Of a DNA stretch of 64,000 nt, positions 44,258 through 53,561 are shown piece by piece. The stretch is from Fibrobacterota bacterium. GTDB taxonomy: Bacteria; Fibrobacterota; Fibrobacteria; UBA5070. A model generated the notes under the pieces. The model saw only the letters and a program-made list of their open reading frames with translations, searched no databases and was not told the origin of the DNA. The DNA lies in contig JADKBN010000009.1 of assembly GCA_016715065.1 (NCBI GenBank), forward strand, positions 84,641-148,640, in the 5' to 3' direction. Each line of letters starts with the position of its first letter. Within the stretch, counting starts at the first letter, position 1. The position numbers and the translations under genes were made by a program.

Positions 44258-45032
44258 CACGCCCATCTTTTCGGCGAAAGACGTCGTTCGCATCTTCGGC
44301 TCCGGCAAGAAGGCTGTCACCGCGGTGAATGGCGTCTCGTTCGACATCGCCGACGGCGAGATCGTTTCCATCGTCGGTGGTTCCGGTTGCGGCAAGAGCG
44401 TGCTCGCCAAGATCATGCTCGGCCTCTACACGCCCACCAAGGGCACCTTCGAATACGAAGGCCACAAGATCGTGGACCAGAAGGCGCACTGGGACGAAGT
44501 CCAGTTCATCTTCCAGGACCCGTTCAGCTGCTTCAACCAGTTCTTCACGATCCGCTCGCAGCTGGAAGCCGCCTTCAAGATCAAGAAGGTCAAGCTGACC
44601 CAGCAGGAGATTTCCGATCGCGTGGATGCCGGCTTGATCGCGGTCAACGTGGCTCCCAAGGACATCGAAGGCAAGTATCCCTTCGAGTTGTCCGGTGGAC
44701 AGATGCAGCGCATGCTCCTGGCCCGCATCTTCGCGTTGCGGCCCAAGGTGCTGATCGCCGACGAGCCCACCTCCATGGTGGACGCCTGCGTGCGCGCCAA
44801 CATCCTCGACTACCTGATGAAGCTCAAGCAGGAATTGTCGATGACGATCATCTTCGTGACGCACGACATCGGCCTGGCCTACTACGTGTCCGACCGCCTG
44901 TTCATCATGCACGAAGGCAAGATCGTCGATCAGGGCAAGCCGGACGACGTGATCACCAAGCCCACCAGCCAGGTGACCGTGCAGTTGCTGGAAGACATTC
45001 CGGAAATTCATAAAGAGTGGATCAAGCGCTGA
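44247..45032 (+). CDS. ABC importer ATP-binding protein (DppF-like)
   Basis: 261 residues. Walker A GGSGCGKSVLAKIMLG, signature LSGGQMQRMLLAR, Walker B VLIADEPTSMVD, switch His in VTHDIGLAYY. It is shorter than DppD because it lacks the cysteine-rich tail. Its start lies inside the end of the previous gene, so the two ATPases are made in step. It is the last gene of the importer operon. Confidence 0.93.
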   Translation: MPNNTPIFSAKDVVRIFGSGKKAVTAVNGVSFDIADGEIVSIVGGSGCGKSVLAKIMLGLYTPTKGTFEYEGHKIVDQKAHWDEVQFIFQDPFSCFNQFFTIRSQLEAAFKIKKVKLTQQEISDRVDAGLIAVNVAPKDIEGKYPFELSGGQMQRMLLARIFALRPKVLIADEPTSMVDACVRANILDYLMKLKQELSMTIIFVTHDIGLAYYVSDRLFIMHEGKIVDQGKPDDVITKPTSQVTVQLLEDIPEIHKEWIKR

Positions 45033-45058
45033 CCCTCATCTCGCGGCGCATACTCGCT

Positions 45059-45123
45059 CAAAGAGCCCTCCTGGACCCTCGACGTACCGCCGCGTACGCC
45101 TTCGGGTCCAGGAGGGCTCTTTT
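45059..45123. terminator. strong terminator of the ABC importer operon
   Basis: AAAGAGCCCTCCTGGACCC pairs perfectly with GGGTCCAGGAGGGCTCTTT, with an inner GTAC/GTAC stem, and is followed by TTTT; because AAAA flanks the other side it can work in both directions. Confidence 0.85.
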
Positions 45124-45151
45124 CACTTCGTCTGCATCCACGATCTGCGGG

Positions 45152-45310
45152 TCAGTGCGCGATTGTTTATGATGAGCCATTTTTCGCGGCGCCGCTTCGC
45201 TTGCCGCGGTAGAACGTAGCGGTGAATTGCGGGTCATCGCACGATTCGAGGTGATGCCGTTTCGCGCGGCGCCGCTTCGCTGGCCGCGGGAGAACGCAGC
45301 GATGAATCGC
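45152..45310. repeat. two imperfect ~80-bp tandem units before the AAA-ATPase gene
   Basis: Both units contain CGGCGCCGCTTCGC(T)TGGCCGCGG, then AGAACG(T/C)AGCG(G/A)TGAAT(T/C)GCG, preceded by GTCA(G/T)(T/C)GC(G/A)CGATT. The first spans about 45152-45230, the second about 45231-45310. This is the only notable content of the 303-base gap between the ABC operon and the next gene, apart from the terminator. Confidence 0.65.
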
Positions 45311-45335
45311 GTAGGAGGTAGATTTCCTTCCACGC

Positions 45336-46910
45336 ATGAAAAAGTACCCCATCGGGATCCAGACGTTTTCGGAAGTGGTTGGAGAAGGCTACTTCTATGT
45401 GGACAAGACAAAATATGTCCAGAAGATGGCGACGGAAGGCAAATTCTACTTCCTGTCCCGGCCGCGCCGGTTTGGGAAGAGCTTGTTTTTGGATACCTTG
45501 CGTCAGGCATTTTTGGGCAACCGGGAGCCTTTCCAGGGCTTGTTCCTGGAACACAATTGGGACTGGGAAACAAAATATCCCGTCCTGAAGCTCAGTTGGG
45601 GCGCTGGGGTGTTGCGAAGCCCGGACGAATTGCGATCCGTGTTCACCGACCGTTTGCGGAACTGGAGTGATTCGGAATCCATCGAGCTCAAGAGCGAATC
45701 CCTCAAGGAGCGATTCGCCGAGTTGATCGAAAACCTTCACCTTCGCCACAACCGCAAGGTGGTGGTGCTGGTGGACGAATACGACAAGCCCATTCTGGAC
45801 AACATCGCCAAAAGCGACGTGGCCGTGGCGATGCGGGAAGAGCTGAAAAACCTGTATTCCGTGCTCAAGGATGCCGACGAGCACCTGAAATTCGTGTTCA
45901 TCACCGGGGTGAGCAAGTTTTCCAAGGTAAGCCTGTTCAGCGGCTTGAACAACCTCGAGGATATCAGCCATTCTCCTGGCTACGGTGCCCTGTGCGGGTA
46001 CACTCAAGCCGAGCTGGAGTCCGTGTTTGCCCCGGCGTTGGAGGGGGTGGCACTCGCCGAGGTCAAGCGTTGGTACAACGGGTACCGATTCGCCGAAGAA
46101 GAAGGCGTCTACAATCCGTTCGACGTGCTCTTGTACTTGAAAACCCGCGAGTTCCGCAACTATTGGTTCGAAACCGCCACTCCCACCTTTCTGATCGAGT
46201 TGTTGGCGCAAAAACGTTTCGCCGTGCCGGACCTGGAATCGATCACGGCCTCCGAAGAGATCCTGGGCGCCTTCGAGCTGGAGAAGCTCTCGCTGGCCAC
46301 CCTGCTGTTCCAGACCGGGTATCTGACCATCGACAGCGTGACCGATCGCGGAGGTGCGCTACGCTACCGGTTGCGTCTTCCCAACCAGGAGGTCAAGCAG
46401 AGCCTGTCCAACCACCTGCTGACGTATTTTGTCGACGAAATGGAGGTCAAGCTTCCCAACCAGGATCGGTTGTGGGATGCGCTCCACGCCTCGGATCTGG
46501 ACAGATTCCGTGAGGTCTTCCAGGGGTTCTTCGAGAGCATCCCCTTCGAGTGGTACACCAAAAACCGCATGGCCAGCTACGAGGGCTACTATGCGAGCAT
46601 CTTCTACTGCTACTTCACCGCGATGGGCCTGGACACCCACCCGGAGGAATCCACCAGCCATGGACGGTTGGACATGGCCGTTCGGATGGAGCATGCGACC
46701 TTCGTGTTCGAGTTCAAGGTCGTCGATCTCGTGAAGGACACCAACCCCGCGCTGGAGCAGATCCGCGCCAAGGGCTACCACAAGAAGTACCTGGGCCAAA
46801 CCCGGCCGGATGGTCAGGCCAGACCTGTTTACCTGGTGGGTGTGGAGTTCCACGCACAGGAGCGCAACATCGTGCGCCTTCAGTGGGAGAAGGTGGATCA
46901 GGACGTGTGA
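45336..46910 (+). CDS. AAA-ATPase-like protein with PD-(D/E)XK nuclease domain
   Basis: 524 residues. The N-terminal AAA-ATPase_like domain starts PIGIQTFSEVVGEGYFYVDKTKYV, with Walker A-like SRPRRFGKSLFLDTLR and Walker B VVVLVDEYDKPILD. The C-terminal nuclease-like domain has GRLDMAVRMEHATFVFEFKVV (D...E-x-K) and a terminal IRAKGYHKKYLG..VYLVGVEF. This large family expands in many anaerobes and Fibrobacterota, often as dispersed paralogues; a mobile or defence role is suspected but unproven. The tandem repeats before it may contain its promoter. Confidence 0.88.
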   Translation: MKKYPIGIQTFSEVVGEGYFYVDKTKYVQKMATEGKFYFLSRPRRFGKSLFLDTLRQAFLGNREPFQGLFLEHNWDWETKYPVLKLSWGAGVLRSPDELRSVFTDRLRNWSDSESIELKSESLKERFAELIENLHLRHNRKVVVLVDEYDKPILDNIAKSDVAVAMREELKNLYSVLKDADEHLKFVFITGVSKFSKVSLFSGLNNLEDISHSPGYGALCGYTQAELESVFAPALEGVALAEVKRWYNGYRFAEEEGVYNPFDVLLYLKTREFRNYWFETATPTFLIELLAQKRFAVPDLESITASEEILGAFELEKLSLATLLFQTGYLTIDSVTDRGGALRYRLRLPNQEVKQSLSNHLLTYFVDEMEVKLPNQDRLWDALHASDLDRFREVFQGFFESIPFEWYTKNRMASYEGYYASIFYCYFTAMGLDTHPEESTSHGRLDMAVRMEHATFVFEFKVVDLVKDTNPALEQIRAKGYHKKYLGQTRPDGQARPVYLVGVEFHAQERNIVRLQWEKVDQDV

Positions 46911-47012
46911 CATTGAACCCGGGACTTGACCGGGGCGTATCAGGGTTGTGACCTCGAGCACCCTTCTTTGGATCCAGCCGTCGTCTCTGACGTCAACGCG
47001 GGAGATCCATCG

Positions 47013-49679
47013 ATGTCGATTCCAACCCCCCTCCTCTGTGCGCTTGCCCTGGCCTCGGGGCTGCAGGCCGCGCTTCCCACCCTCGAAGACACCATCGCGG
47101 TGTACCGCCAGAATTTCGATGGGCTGATCACGACAGGTACTGCCGAGTTTTCCAAGCTGCCCGATGGATGGAGCGTCGTGGAAGCCGGTACCAATGCCAA
47201 TACCAGCCTTGCGGCGGATTCCGGCCAGTCCAATTCCGGAAACACTTACAGCTTTGGAGCGTTCGGCTCGACCGATCATGCCCTGGGGCTTTTGGCCAGC
47301 GGTTCGCTGACCGGCCGGATCGAATTTCGACTGGTCAACAACACCGGCAAGGCGATCGATTCCGTGTGGGTCCGGTTTTCGGCCGAGCAATGGCGGTTGG
47401 GCGGATCCACCACCGATTCCATGGCAGCGTCGGTTCAGATCAACCACAGGGGCGCTGTGGCTGCCGCGGGGCTTACCATCCGAGCCGACCAGGGAAACAC
47501 CAACACGCGCAACCCAAACGCCAACGTGGATGCCCAGACCGTCCAATCCATGCTGGCCGTGAAGCTGGCGGCTTGGGACACCCTCGAGCTGGCGTGGGCC
47601 GATGTCAATGCCACGGGCAACGACGACGCATGGGGGATCGACAACTTCGAACTTCGCTTCACGCATTTTGGAACCGACACCACGATTGCCCCTGATACGG
47701 TCCTTCCTTCCAGGCTCCTGCCCATCCATGCGATCCAGGGGAGCGATTCGGCAAGTCCGTACCTGGACAGCACGGTCAGCTTCGCGGGGATCGTCACCAG
47801 CGATTTCACGGCGAGCACCGGACTGAAGGGATTCCACGTCCAGACCCCGGACGATGGCAAGGACGACGATCCAAAAACCTCCGAAGGCATCTTCGTTTTC
47901 CTGGGATCGGGCACGGCAGGCGTGGGTGTCGGGGATTCCGTGCTGGTGACCGGAAAGGTCCTGGAATACTACGGTCTGACGGAAATCTCCTTTCCCCAGG
48001 TGGTGGTCCTGGCCAGCGGTATGACACTTCCTGTCGCAACCGATCTGGTGCTGCCGCTGGACAGCCTGCGTGGCGCGGAACGCTGGGAGGGCATGCGCGT
48101 GCGGCTTCCCCAAAGGCTGGTCGTGACCGGCAACTACACATTAGGCCGCTATGGCGAGATGGTGGTTTCTCCAGGACGCCAGATGGCCCCGACCCAGGTC
48201 GCCCTGCCGGGGAGCGCTGCTCTGGCCGCTTTGCGCGCCGACAGCCTTTCGCGCCTGACCATCAACGATGGATCCAACGTCCAAAATCCGGCATCTGTTG
48301 GCTTTCCCACCGGTGGACTGAGCGCGGCCAACACCCTGCGCACCGGCGACCAGGTGGAGGGCCTCGTGGGGATCCTCGACTACGGCTTTGGCCTGTGGAC
48401 CTTGCAGCCAACGGCCGCGCCCACCTTCGTGAAGGCCAATGCGCGCACCGCCGCACCCATCGCTCCCGGCGGGGACGTGCGGGTGGCGAGTTTCAACGTC
48501 CTGAACTATTTCACCACCCTGGGCACGGGCGCCCAATGCGGTCCTTCGCGCAGCCTCGGTTGCCGAGGTGCCAACGACAGCGTGGAATTCGCTCGCCAGA
48601 AATCCAAGATCGTCGCGGCCATCCTGGCCTTGGACGCCGACATCGTGGGGTTGATGGAGATCGAAAACCATCCGACCGATTCCGCCCTGCTGGATCTGGT
48701 GCGGGGATTGAACGATGCATCCCAGCCGGGTACCTGGAAACACGTATCCACCGACCCCCTGGGCACCGACGCGATCAAGGTCGCCCAGATCTATCGCGCC
48801 TCGCGCGTGGAACCGACAGATTCCGTCGCAAGTCTCCTGGCCTCCATCGATCCCGACTTCGCCGACAACTTCAACCGCGTTCCTCTGGCCCAGACCTTCC
48901 GGGACAAGGCCACCTGCCAAAAGTTCACCGTGGTGGTCAACCACCTGAAGTCCAAGGGTTCGGCATGCGCCAACGATCCGGATATCGGGGACGGCCAGGG
49001 CAATTGCAACCAGGTGCGCACGCGCGCCGCGAAAGCCCTGGCGAAATGGGTGGAATCGAGGCCCACGGGCACCTCCAGCACCCATGCGTTGATGATCGGC
49101 GATTTCAACGCCTACGCCAAGGAAGACCCCATCGCCGCGCTGCAAGGCGCCGGGTTGGTGAATCTCGCCATTCGGGACGAGGGCGACTCCGCCTACAGCT
49201 ACCAGTTCGGCAGCGCATTTGGAATGCTCGACCACGCCTTCGCCAGTCCCTCGTTGGCCGGCTTCGCCCATGCCCGGCACTGGGCCATCAACGCGGACGA
49301 ACCGACCGTGCTCAACTACAACCGCGAGTACAAGAGCGCAGCGCAGATCGATTCGTTCTTCAGGCCCGACCCATATGCTTCCTCCGACCACGACCCCATC
49401 GTGGTGGACCTCGATTTCACGCCGACCTCCGCCGTGGCGATTTCGGCAAGGGCGTCCCTTTCCGTGTCGCGCACCCCCCGGGGCTTGGTGCTGGAAGCCG
49501 GTGCGGCCTTGGCCGGAGCACGATACCAGATTTTGTCTCCCTCCGGCGAACGGATCGGCGAAGGTGCCCTTGACGGCAACGGTCGGTCCGAGTTCCGCTC
49601 CCGAGGCGCAGGCACCGCGGTGGTGCGCTTGCACGCCGTGGGAGGCATCGAGACAACCCGATTGGTCGTCATGCCTTGA
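47013..49679 (+). CDS. large secreted ExeM/NucH-type nuclease
   Basis: 888 residues from ATG 47013 (GGGAGA upstream). The signal peptide ends near ..GLQA-ALP. Residues ~20-240 form a beta-rich domain, followed by an OB-like region (VSFAGIVTSDFTASTGLKGFHVQ). The endonuclease/exonuclease/phosphatase domain (~490-805) has RVASFNVLNYF, VGLMEIENHPTD, VVVNHLKSKG, MIGDFNAYAKEDPI and SSDHDPIVVDL, covering the catalytic Asn, Glu, Asp and His. The last ~75 residues (YQILSPSGERIGEG..AVVRLHAVGG) resemble a type IX-style C-terminal sorting domain. It probably degrades extracellular DNA for nutrients. Confidence 0.88.
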   Translation: MSIPTPLLCALALASGLQAALPTLEDTIAVYRQNFDGLITTGTAEFSKLPDGWSVVEAGTNANTSLAADSGQSNSGNTYSFGAFGSTDHALGLLASGSLTGRIEFRLVNNTGKAIDSVWVRFSAEQWRLGGSTTDSMAASVQINHRGAVAAAGLTIRADQGNTNTRNPNANVDAQTVQSMLAVKLAAWDTLELAWADVNATGNDDAWGIDNFELRFTHFGTDTTIAPDTVLPSRLLPIHAIQGSDSASPYLDSTVSFAGIVTSDFTASTGLKGFHVQTPDDGKDDDPKTSEGIFVFLGSGTAGVGVGDSVLVTGKVLEYYGLTEISFPQVVVLASGMTLPVATDLVLPLDSLRGAERWEGMRVRLPQRLVVTGNYTLGRYGEMVVSPGRQMAPTQVALPGSAALAALRADSLSRLTINDGSNVQNPASVGFPTGGLSAANTLRTGDQVEGLVGILDYGFGLWTLQPTAAPTFVKANARTAAPIAPGGDVRVASFNVLNYFTTLGTGAQCGPSRSLGCRGANDSVEFARQKSKIVAAILALDADIVGLMEIENHPTDSALLDLVRGLNDASQPGTWKHVSTDPLGTDAIKVAQIYRASRVEPTDSVASLLASIDPDFADNFNRVPLAQTFRDKATCQKFTVVVNHLKSKGSACANDPDIGDGQGNCNQVRTRAAKALAKWVESRPTGTSSTHALMIGDFNAYAKEDPIAALQGAGLVNLAIRDEGDSAYSYQFGSAFGMLDHAFASPSLAGFAHARHWAINADEPTVLNYNREYKSAAQIDSFFRPDPYASSDHDPIVVDLDFTPTSAVAISARASLSVSRTPRGLVLEAGAALAGARYQILSPSGERIGEGALDGNGRSEFRSRGAGTAVVRLHAVGGIETTRLVVMP

Positions 49680-49697
49680 TGGGGCCGGATCCTCCCT

Positions 49698-52097
49698 CTA
49701 CCGGTAGGTTCCGGCCGCCGTCCCGGTGGCGATGTAGCGACGGAGGAAGGCGACGATTTCCGCCGAGTTGGAGCCGAGAGTCGCGTACAGGTCGTCGGTC
49801 GGCTTGCTGGAAGACTGCCCGTTGAGGATCATCACGTTCGCCATGCCGCTGGAGCGTCGGATGAACAGAAGCGAGTCGGTGATGGAGCGGTCGAACAGCG
49901 ACCGGTATTCCGTGCAGATGGTGGTGCCCATCTTCTTGCGGTCCACCAGGATGAGGCTCGCGGAGTCGTTGTGGCGGCTGATCAGCAGGGATCCTTCCGC
50001 GACGTACTTGGCCATGAGGGTGTTCACGTCGGCGCAGGCCTTGGCGTGGGCTTCCTGGGCGGCCGCGATGGAATCGGCGATGCGTTGGAGCCGGACCTGC
50101 TCCAGGGAGTCCTGGATGCGCTCGAGGCGCGCCAACGAATCCTGGGTGCGCAGGTACCTGGCCATGTATTCGGCGTCCTTGGCGTGCTGGAGCGCCAACA
50201 GGGAGTCTTCGACAAATTTTGCACGCAGGGCGGCAAGCGAATCGGCGGTCTTCTTCACGGCGGCGAGCCGGGCGATTTCGAGTTGCCGCAACGAATCCTG
50301 CGTACGCCGGACCGTTGCGAGGGAGTCGTCGACGTGCTTGGCGCGAAGGGCGGCCAGGGAATCCGCTGTCTTCTTCGCGGCGGTGAGCCGGGCCGATTCG
50401 ATCTTCCAGAGGGAGTCCTGCACGCGCCGGATCGCGGCCAGGGAGTCGGCGGTTTTCCGTTGCGCGATCGCCTTCAGGGAGTCTGCCGTTTTCTGGAGCG
50501 CCGCCTGCCGGGCAAGCTCGATGGAACGCAGCGAATCTCGAGTGCGCTGCACGAGCGCCACCGAGTCGCCGATGCGCTTGTTTTCGATTCCCAGCAGGGA
50601 ATCGGCGATGCGCTTTTGGGCGAGGCTCCGCAAAAGTTCGATCTGCTTGAGCGAGTCTTGTTGGATGCGGATGCGCAGGAGCGAGTCGTTGATCTGCTTG
50701 TTGCGCAGGCCCGTCAGGGAGTCTGCCGTTTTGCGTTCCAGGGTGATGCGCAGGTTCAGGATGTAGGCGATGGAATCCTGGGTGCGCTTGACGATGGCCA
50801 TCGAATCGTTGATGCGCTGGTTGCGCAGGCCCGTCAGGGAGTCTGCCGTTTTGCGTTCCAGGGTGATGCGCAGGTTCAGGATGTAGGCGATGGAATCCTG
50901 GGTGCGCTTGACGATGGCCATCGAATCGCTGATGCGCTTGTTGCGCAGGGCCGCCAGGGAGTCTGCCGTTTTGCGTTCCAGGGTGATGCGCAGGCTCAGG
51001 ACGTAGGCGATGGAATCCTGGGTGCGCTTGACGATGGCCATCGAATCGTTGATGCGCTTGTTGCGCAGGGCCGCCAGGGAGTCGGAGGTTTTCTGCAGCG
51101 CCGCCAGCCGAGCGAGGTCCACTTGGTTCAGCGAATCCTGCCGCAGACGCACCGCCAGCAGGGAATCGTAGACCACCTTGTTGCGCAGGGCGATGAGGGA
51201 ATCGGCCTTCTTGCGTTCGGCGAGGGCCCGATCCAGCTCCAGTTGTTTCAGGGAGTCCCGCACGAAGGTCGATCGCTGGAGGGAATCCTTCGCCCGCTGC
51301 ACCTTGGCGAGGGAATCCAGGGTCGCCAGATCGCGCAGTTTCTTGAGGGAGTCGGTGCGCAGCTTCGAGGCGGCCAGCGAATCGGCCAGATGGCGCTCAC
51401 GCACCTTCTGGAGGGAATCGGCGATGCGCTGGAGTCTGGACAGCGAGTCGGCGCGACGCTGCGCGATCAAGACGGAATCGGCCCGCTTTTGGGTGATGCG
51501 GACTTCCTCTTCCAAATTCCGTTCGCGCACATCCGAGACAGAATCTGTACAGTGTTCGGTGTTCCAGTGCCGCACATTGGTCTCGGTTGCGTTGCGGGAC
51601 TTCTTGTAGAGGTCGTCGCAGATGCGCAGATCGTCCATGGCCTCCTTTTCGTGCCGCTCGCGAATGCGCTTGAGGGAATCCGAACAGCGGGAGTCCTCGT
51701 CGTGGGAGTCGGACTCCCGGTTGTCGTACTGCTTGCTTTTGTCCTTGTCGTCGGACTTCGAATCCTCCTTGGACTTCGACTTGTCATCGTCGTCGTTTTC
51801 CTCGCTCGATTCCTTGCAAGACTGGAGGTCGGCCAGGGAATCGGCCTTGGACTTGTCCTTGATCTTCTTGGTCAGCGCCGAGTCCTGGTGGGCCTTGTCC
51901 TTTTCCAAGGAATCCTTCGCGTGCTGGCTTTTCACCTTCGCCAAGGAGTCGGCCTTGGCTGCGGAATCCGCCCGCGCGGTGGCCACCGAAGTGGTGTCTT
52001 CCTTGACGGTCTCCACGGGAGTGTCCACCAGCTCGCAGCCAGCGAACCAAACGGCAACCAGGGAAGCGATGATCCAGGAGCGATAAGATGTCTTCAT
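49698..52097 (-). CDS. lipoprotein of tandem 40-residue coiled-coil repeats
   Basis: 799 residues. The signal peptide has lipobox W-F-A-G-C (Cys21). Residues ~40-160 are highly charged D/S/K. From ~200 to ~680 the protein is a long coiled coil built on x-D-S-[LIM] motifs. In the middle, the spacing between successive D-S pairs is 12, 10 and 18 residues, i.e. a 40-residue unit repeated about ten times (R-K-T-A-D-S-L ... N-D-S-M-A-I-V-K-R-T-Q-D-S-I). A small globular C-terminus (~690-799) contains two cysteines and a short S-S-G-M-A-N-V-M-I-L motif. No homologous domain is recognised. It may be a long outer-membrane-anchored spacer or scaffold. Confidence 0.85.
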   Translation of the reverse strand: MKTSYRSWIIASLVAVWFAGCELVDTPVETVKEDTTSVATARADSAAKADSLAKVKSQHAKDSLEKDKAHQDSALTKKIKDKSKADSLADLQSCKESSEENDDDDKSKSKEDSKSDDKDKSKQYDNRESDSHDEDSRCSDSLKRIRERHEKEAMDDLRICDDLYKKSRNATETNVRHWNTEHCTDSVSDVRERNLEEEVRITQKRADSVLIAQRRADSLSRLQRIADSLQKVRERHLADSLAASKLRTDSLKKLRDLATLDSLAKVQRAKDSLQRSTFVRDSLKQLELDRALAERKKADSLIALRNKVVYDSLLAVRLRQDSLNQVDLARLAALQKTSDSLAALRNKRINDSMAIVKRTQDSIAYVLSLRITLERKTADSLAALRNKRISDSMAIVKRTQDSIAYILNLRITLERKTADSLTGLRNQRINDSMAIVKRTQDSIAYILNLRITLERKTADSLTGLRNKQINDSLLRIRIQQDSLKQIELLRSLAQKRIADSLLGIENKRIGDSVALVQRTRDSLRSIELARQAALQKTADSLKAIAQRKTADSLAAIRRVQDSLWKIESARLTAAKKTADSLAALRAKHVDDSLATVRRTQDSLRQLEIARLAAVKKTADSLAALRAKFVEDSLLALQHAKDAEYMARYLRTQDSLARLERIQDSLEQVRLQRIADSIAAAQEAHAKACADVNTLMAKYVAEGSLLISRHNDSASLILVDRKKMGTTICTEYRSLFDRSITDSLLFIRRSSGMANVMILNGQSSSKPTDDLYATLGSNSAEIVAFLRRYIATGTAAGTYR
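50701..51060. repeat. three near-identical 120-bp units inside the coiled-coil gene
   Basis: Units at 50701-50820, 50821-50940 and 50941-51060 start TTGCGCAGG(C/G)CCG(T/C)CAGGGA and differ at only a few bases; each encodes one 40-residue repeat. Flanking units are similar in protein but diverged in DNA, so these arose by recent duplication. Confidence 0.85.
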
Positions 52098-52280
52098 GGT
52101 CCAAGTCCCTCAGGTTTCCAGGCACGATGATGCCGGATCGACTGCTCTAGAACCTAAAGCGCGCCATTTTCGGATTGGACGTTTCCCACCGAGCCCCGGA
52201 AATAGCGTTTCCTGGCAGGAATCAGGCCTGGCCCCGTTCCACGAAAGGACCAGGATTCCCGACCTAAGGCCCGATGCCTT

Positions 52281-53018
52281 TCAGCGGGAGGACTCGCCGG
52301 ATTGGTGGGCGCGCCGCAGCAGGCCCATCAGTTCGTCGCGAAGTTGGTGGATCCGACCTGTCAGATCGCTCGGGGTCGCCTTGGGCAAGGTGGCCATCAA
52401 GCGCGTCACACTCGCCTCGTCTACCGGGTCCTGCGTGGGCTCGAAGGGATGGGATGACGGCGGATTGGCAGGTTTGGACCGGACCTGCACGATGTATTTG
52501 CCCGATTCCTCTTTGCGGACATGGCCCGACATGATCAGGCTCTCCACACCCAGACGGGATTCTTGGGCGGTGATGGGCGGAGTGACCATCCGGCCGAGGT
52601 CTGCGTAGTTTCCGTGGAACAGGCCCAGGTCGATCAGGGTGAGAAGCGGGGGAACGTACCAGGCGGAGTGGAGGACGGCGGAGGCGTCGGTTGGATGTCC
52701 GTGGCGAGACCGCAAGGCGTTCATTCGCTGGAAGTAATGCTTCTTGTCCAGCTCGGTGCGCGCGAGGTCGTAGTAGACCAACAGTTCGAAATACTCCGCC
52801 TCCGGTCCGGCCAGTTGGAACACGTCCACCAGTCGCAGCAAGGTCTGGTGGGAAATGTTGGTTTCGCCTGAGAGGATCTTGCCGATGAAGCTGGGCGAGG
52901 CGAATCCGGCCTTTTGGGCCAGGTAGCGGTAGGAAATGGCGGGGTTGGCGGCTTTGCGTACCGCGTAGAGGTCGCTCAGGAACTTGCGGTAGTTGGAGTA
53001 TTCGAAAATTTCGTGCAT
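52281..53018 (-). CDS. TIGR02147-family helix-turn-helix protein
   Basis: 245 residues from ATG 53018. The N-terminus IFEYSNYRKFLSDLYAVRKAANPAISYRYLAQKAGFASPSFIGKILSGETNIS is the hallmark of this family, an HTH region followed by a helical domain (YFELLVYYDLARTELDKKHYFQRM). The family is strongly expanded in Fibrobacter and related anaerobes, and its members are thought to regulate nearby genes. The stop lies 183 bases from the coiled-coil lipoprotein start, and the gene is divergent from the secreted esterase (543-base gap). Confidence 0.88.
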   Translation of the reverse strand: MHEIFEYSNYRKFLSDLYAVRKAANPAISYRYLAQKAGFASPSFIGKILSGETNISHQTLLRLVDVFQLAGPEAEYFELLVYYDLARTELDKKHYFQRMNALRSRHGHPTDASAVLHSAWYVPPLLTLIDLGLFHGNYADLGRMVTPPITAQESRLGVESLIMSGHVRKEESGKYIVQVRSKPANPPSSHPFEPTQDPVDEASVTRLMATLPKATPSDLTGRIHQLRDELMGLLRRAHQSGESSR

Positions 53019-53126
53019 GGAAGGAGTGGCGGGGTTGCCGCGCAGCGATTCTACCACTTTTGTCCGTGGTGGCCAGCCCAAGCCGGGGAACCGGTCGAGT
53101 GGGTCCGATTTCGGGTCTCCGAAGCA

Positions 53127-53155
53127 AGCCCTTCGGCTACGCTCAGGACAGGCTT
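53127..53155. repeat. short palindromic repeat (CCCTTCGGCTACGCTCAGG type)
   Basis: Same class as the copies near 3835-4141. It lies within the 543-base divergent gap, which otherwise holds the two 17-base direct repeats and the promoter-like site described below. Confidence 0.5.
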
Positions 53156-53218
53156 TCCGGGAATCAGACCCGAAGCGATTGAATCCCGGAATGCGCAGTG
53201 AAGTGTTGATTGGAGCAT

Positions 53219-53294
53219 GCTGAATCACTTCAGATTCAAATTTCGGGAGCGCCGAATCGGGCCATGGAATGGGGGTCGCTGAATCACTTCAGAT
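53219..53294. promoter_or_regulatory. two 17-base direct repeats, operator-like
   Basis: GCTGAATCACTTCAGAT occurs at 53219-53235 and again at 53278-53294, 59 bases apart. Each contains the palindrome CTGAA-TCAC-TTCAG. A related TGAATCACTTC occurs right after the esterase gene (55044). They lie between the TIGR02147 regulator and the esterase and could be binding sites for a regulator; none is identified. Confidence 0.4.
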
Positions 53295-53385
53295 CGGATA
53301 TTGCGAAGCATTCCGAGAGATCCACATCCTCTCGCAGAATCACGTCCAGAGCCGATGTATGCTGGGCAAACCGACATCCGGAGGC

Positions 53386-53414
53386 TTGACATAAAGTGTC
53401 TGAACTGGAATGGT
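53386..53414 (+). promoter_or_regulatory. possible sigma-70-type promoter of the esterase gene
   Basis: TTGACA at 53386 and AATGGT 17 bases later match the -35 well and the -10 only partly. The position, ~150 bases before the ATG, would leave a long leader. Confidence 0.3.
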
Positions 53415-53561
53415 CCGGGAGTCGGAAATCGCCGTTGTTCCTTTTGTAAAAACTGCAAACGAATCCATTCTCGATCTTCCCGTGGGACTGAAACTGTCGA
53501 GGTAAGTTCCCCACTATACCCGGTGGAACAACCACTGAAGCTGAGAACCTGGAGGTCGTTC

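Noticed and set aside
50701..51060. Regularly spaced DNA repeats that might suggest a CRISPR array
   Set aside because: Units are contiguous with no unique spacers and encode protein repeats; no cas genes are present.
49971..52130. 719-codon plus-strand frame opposite the coiled-coil lipoprotein
   Set aside because: Its repetitive composition mirrors the 120-bp repeats; only the minus strand has a signal peptide and lipobox.
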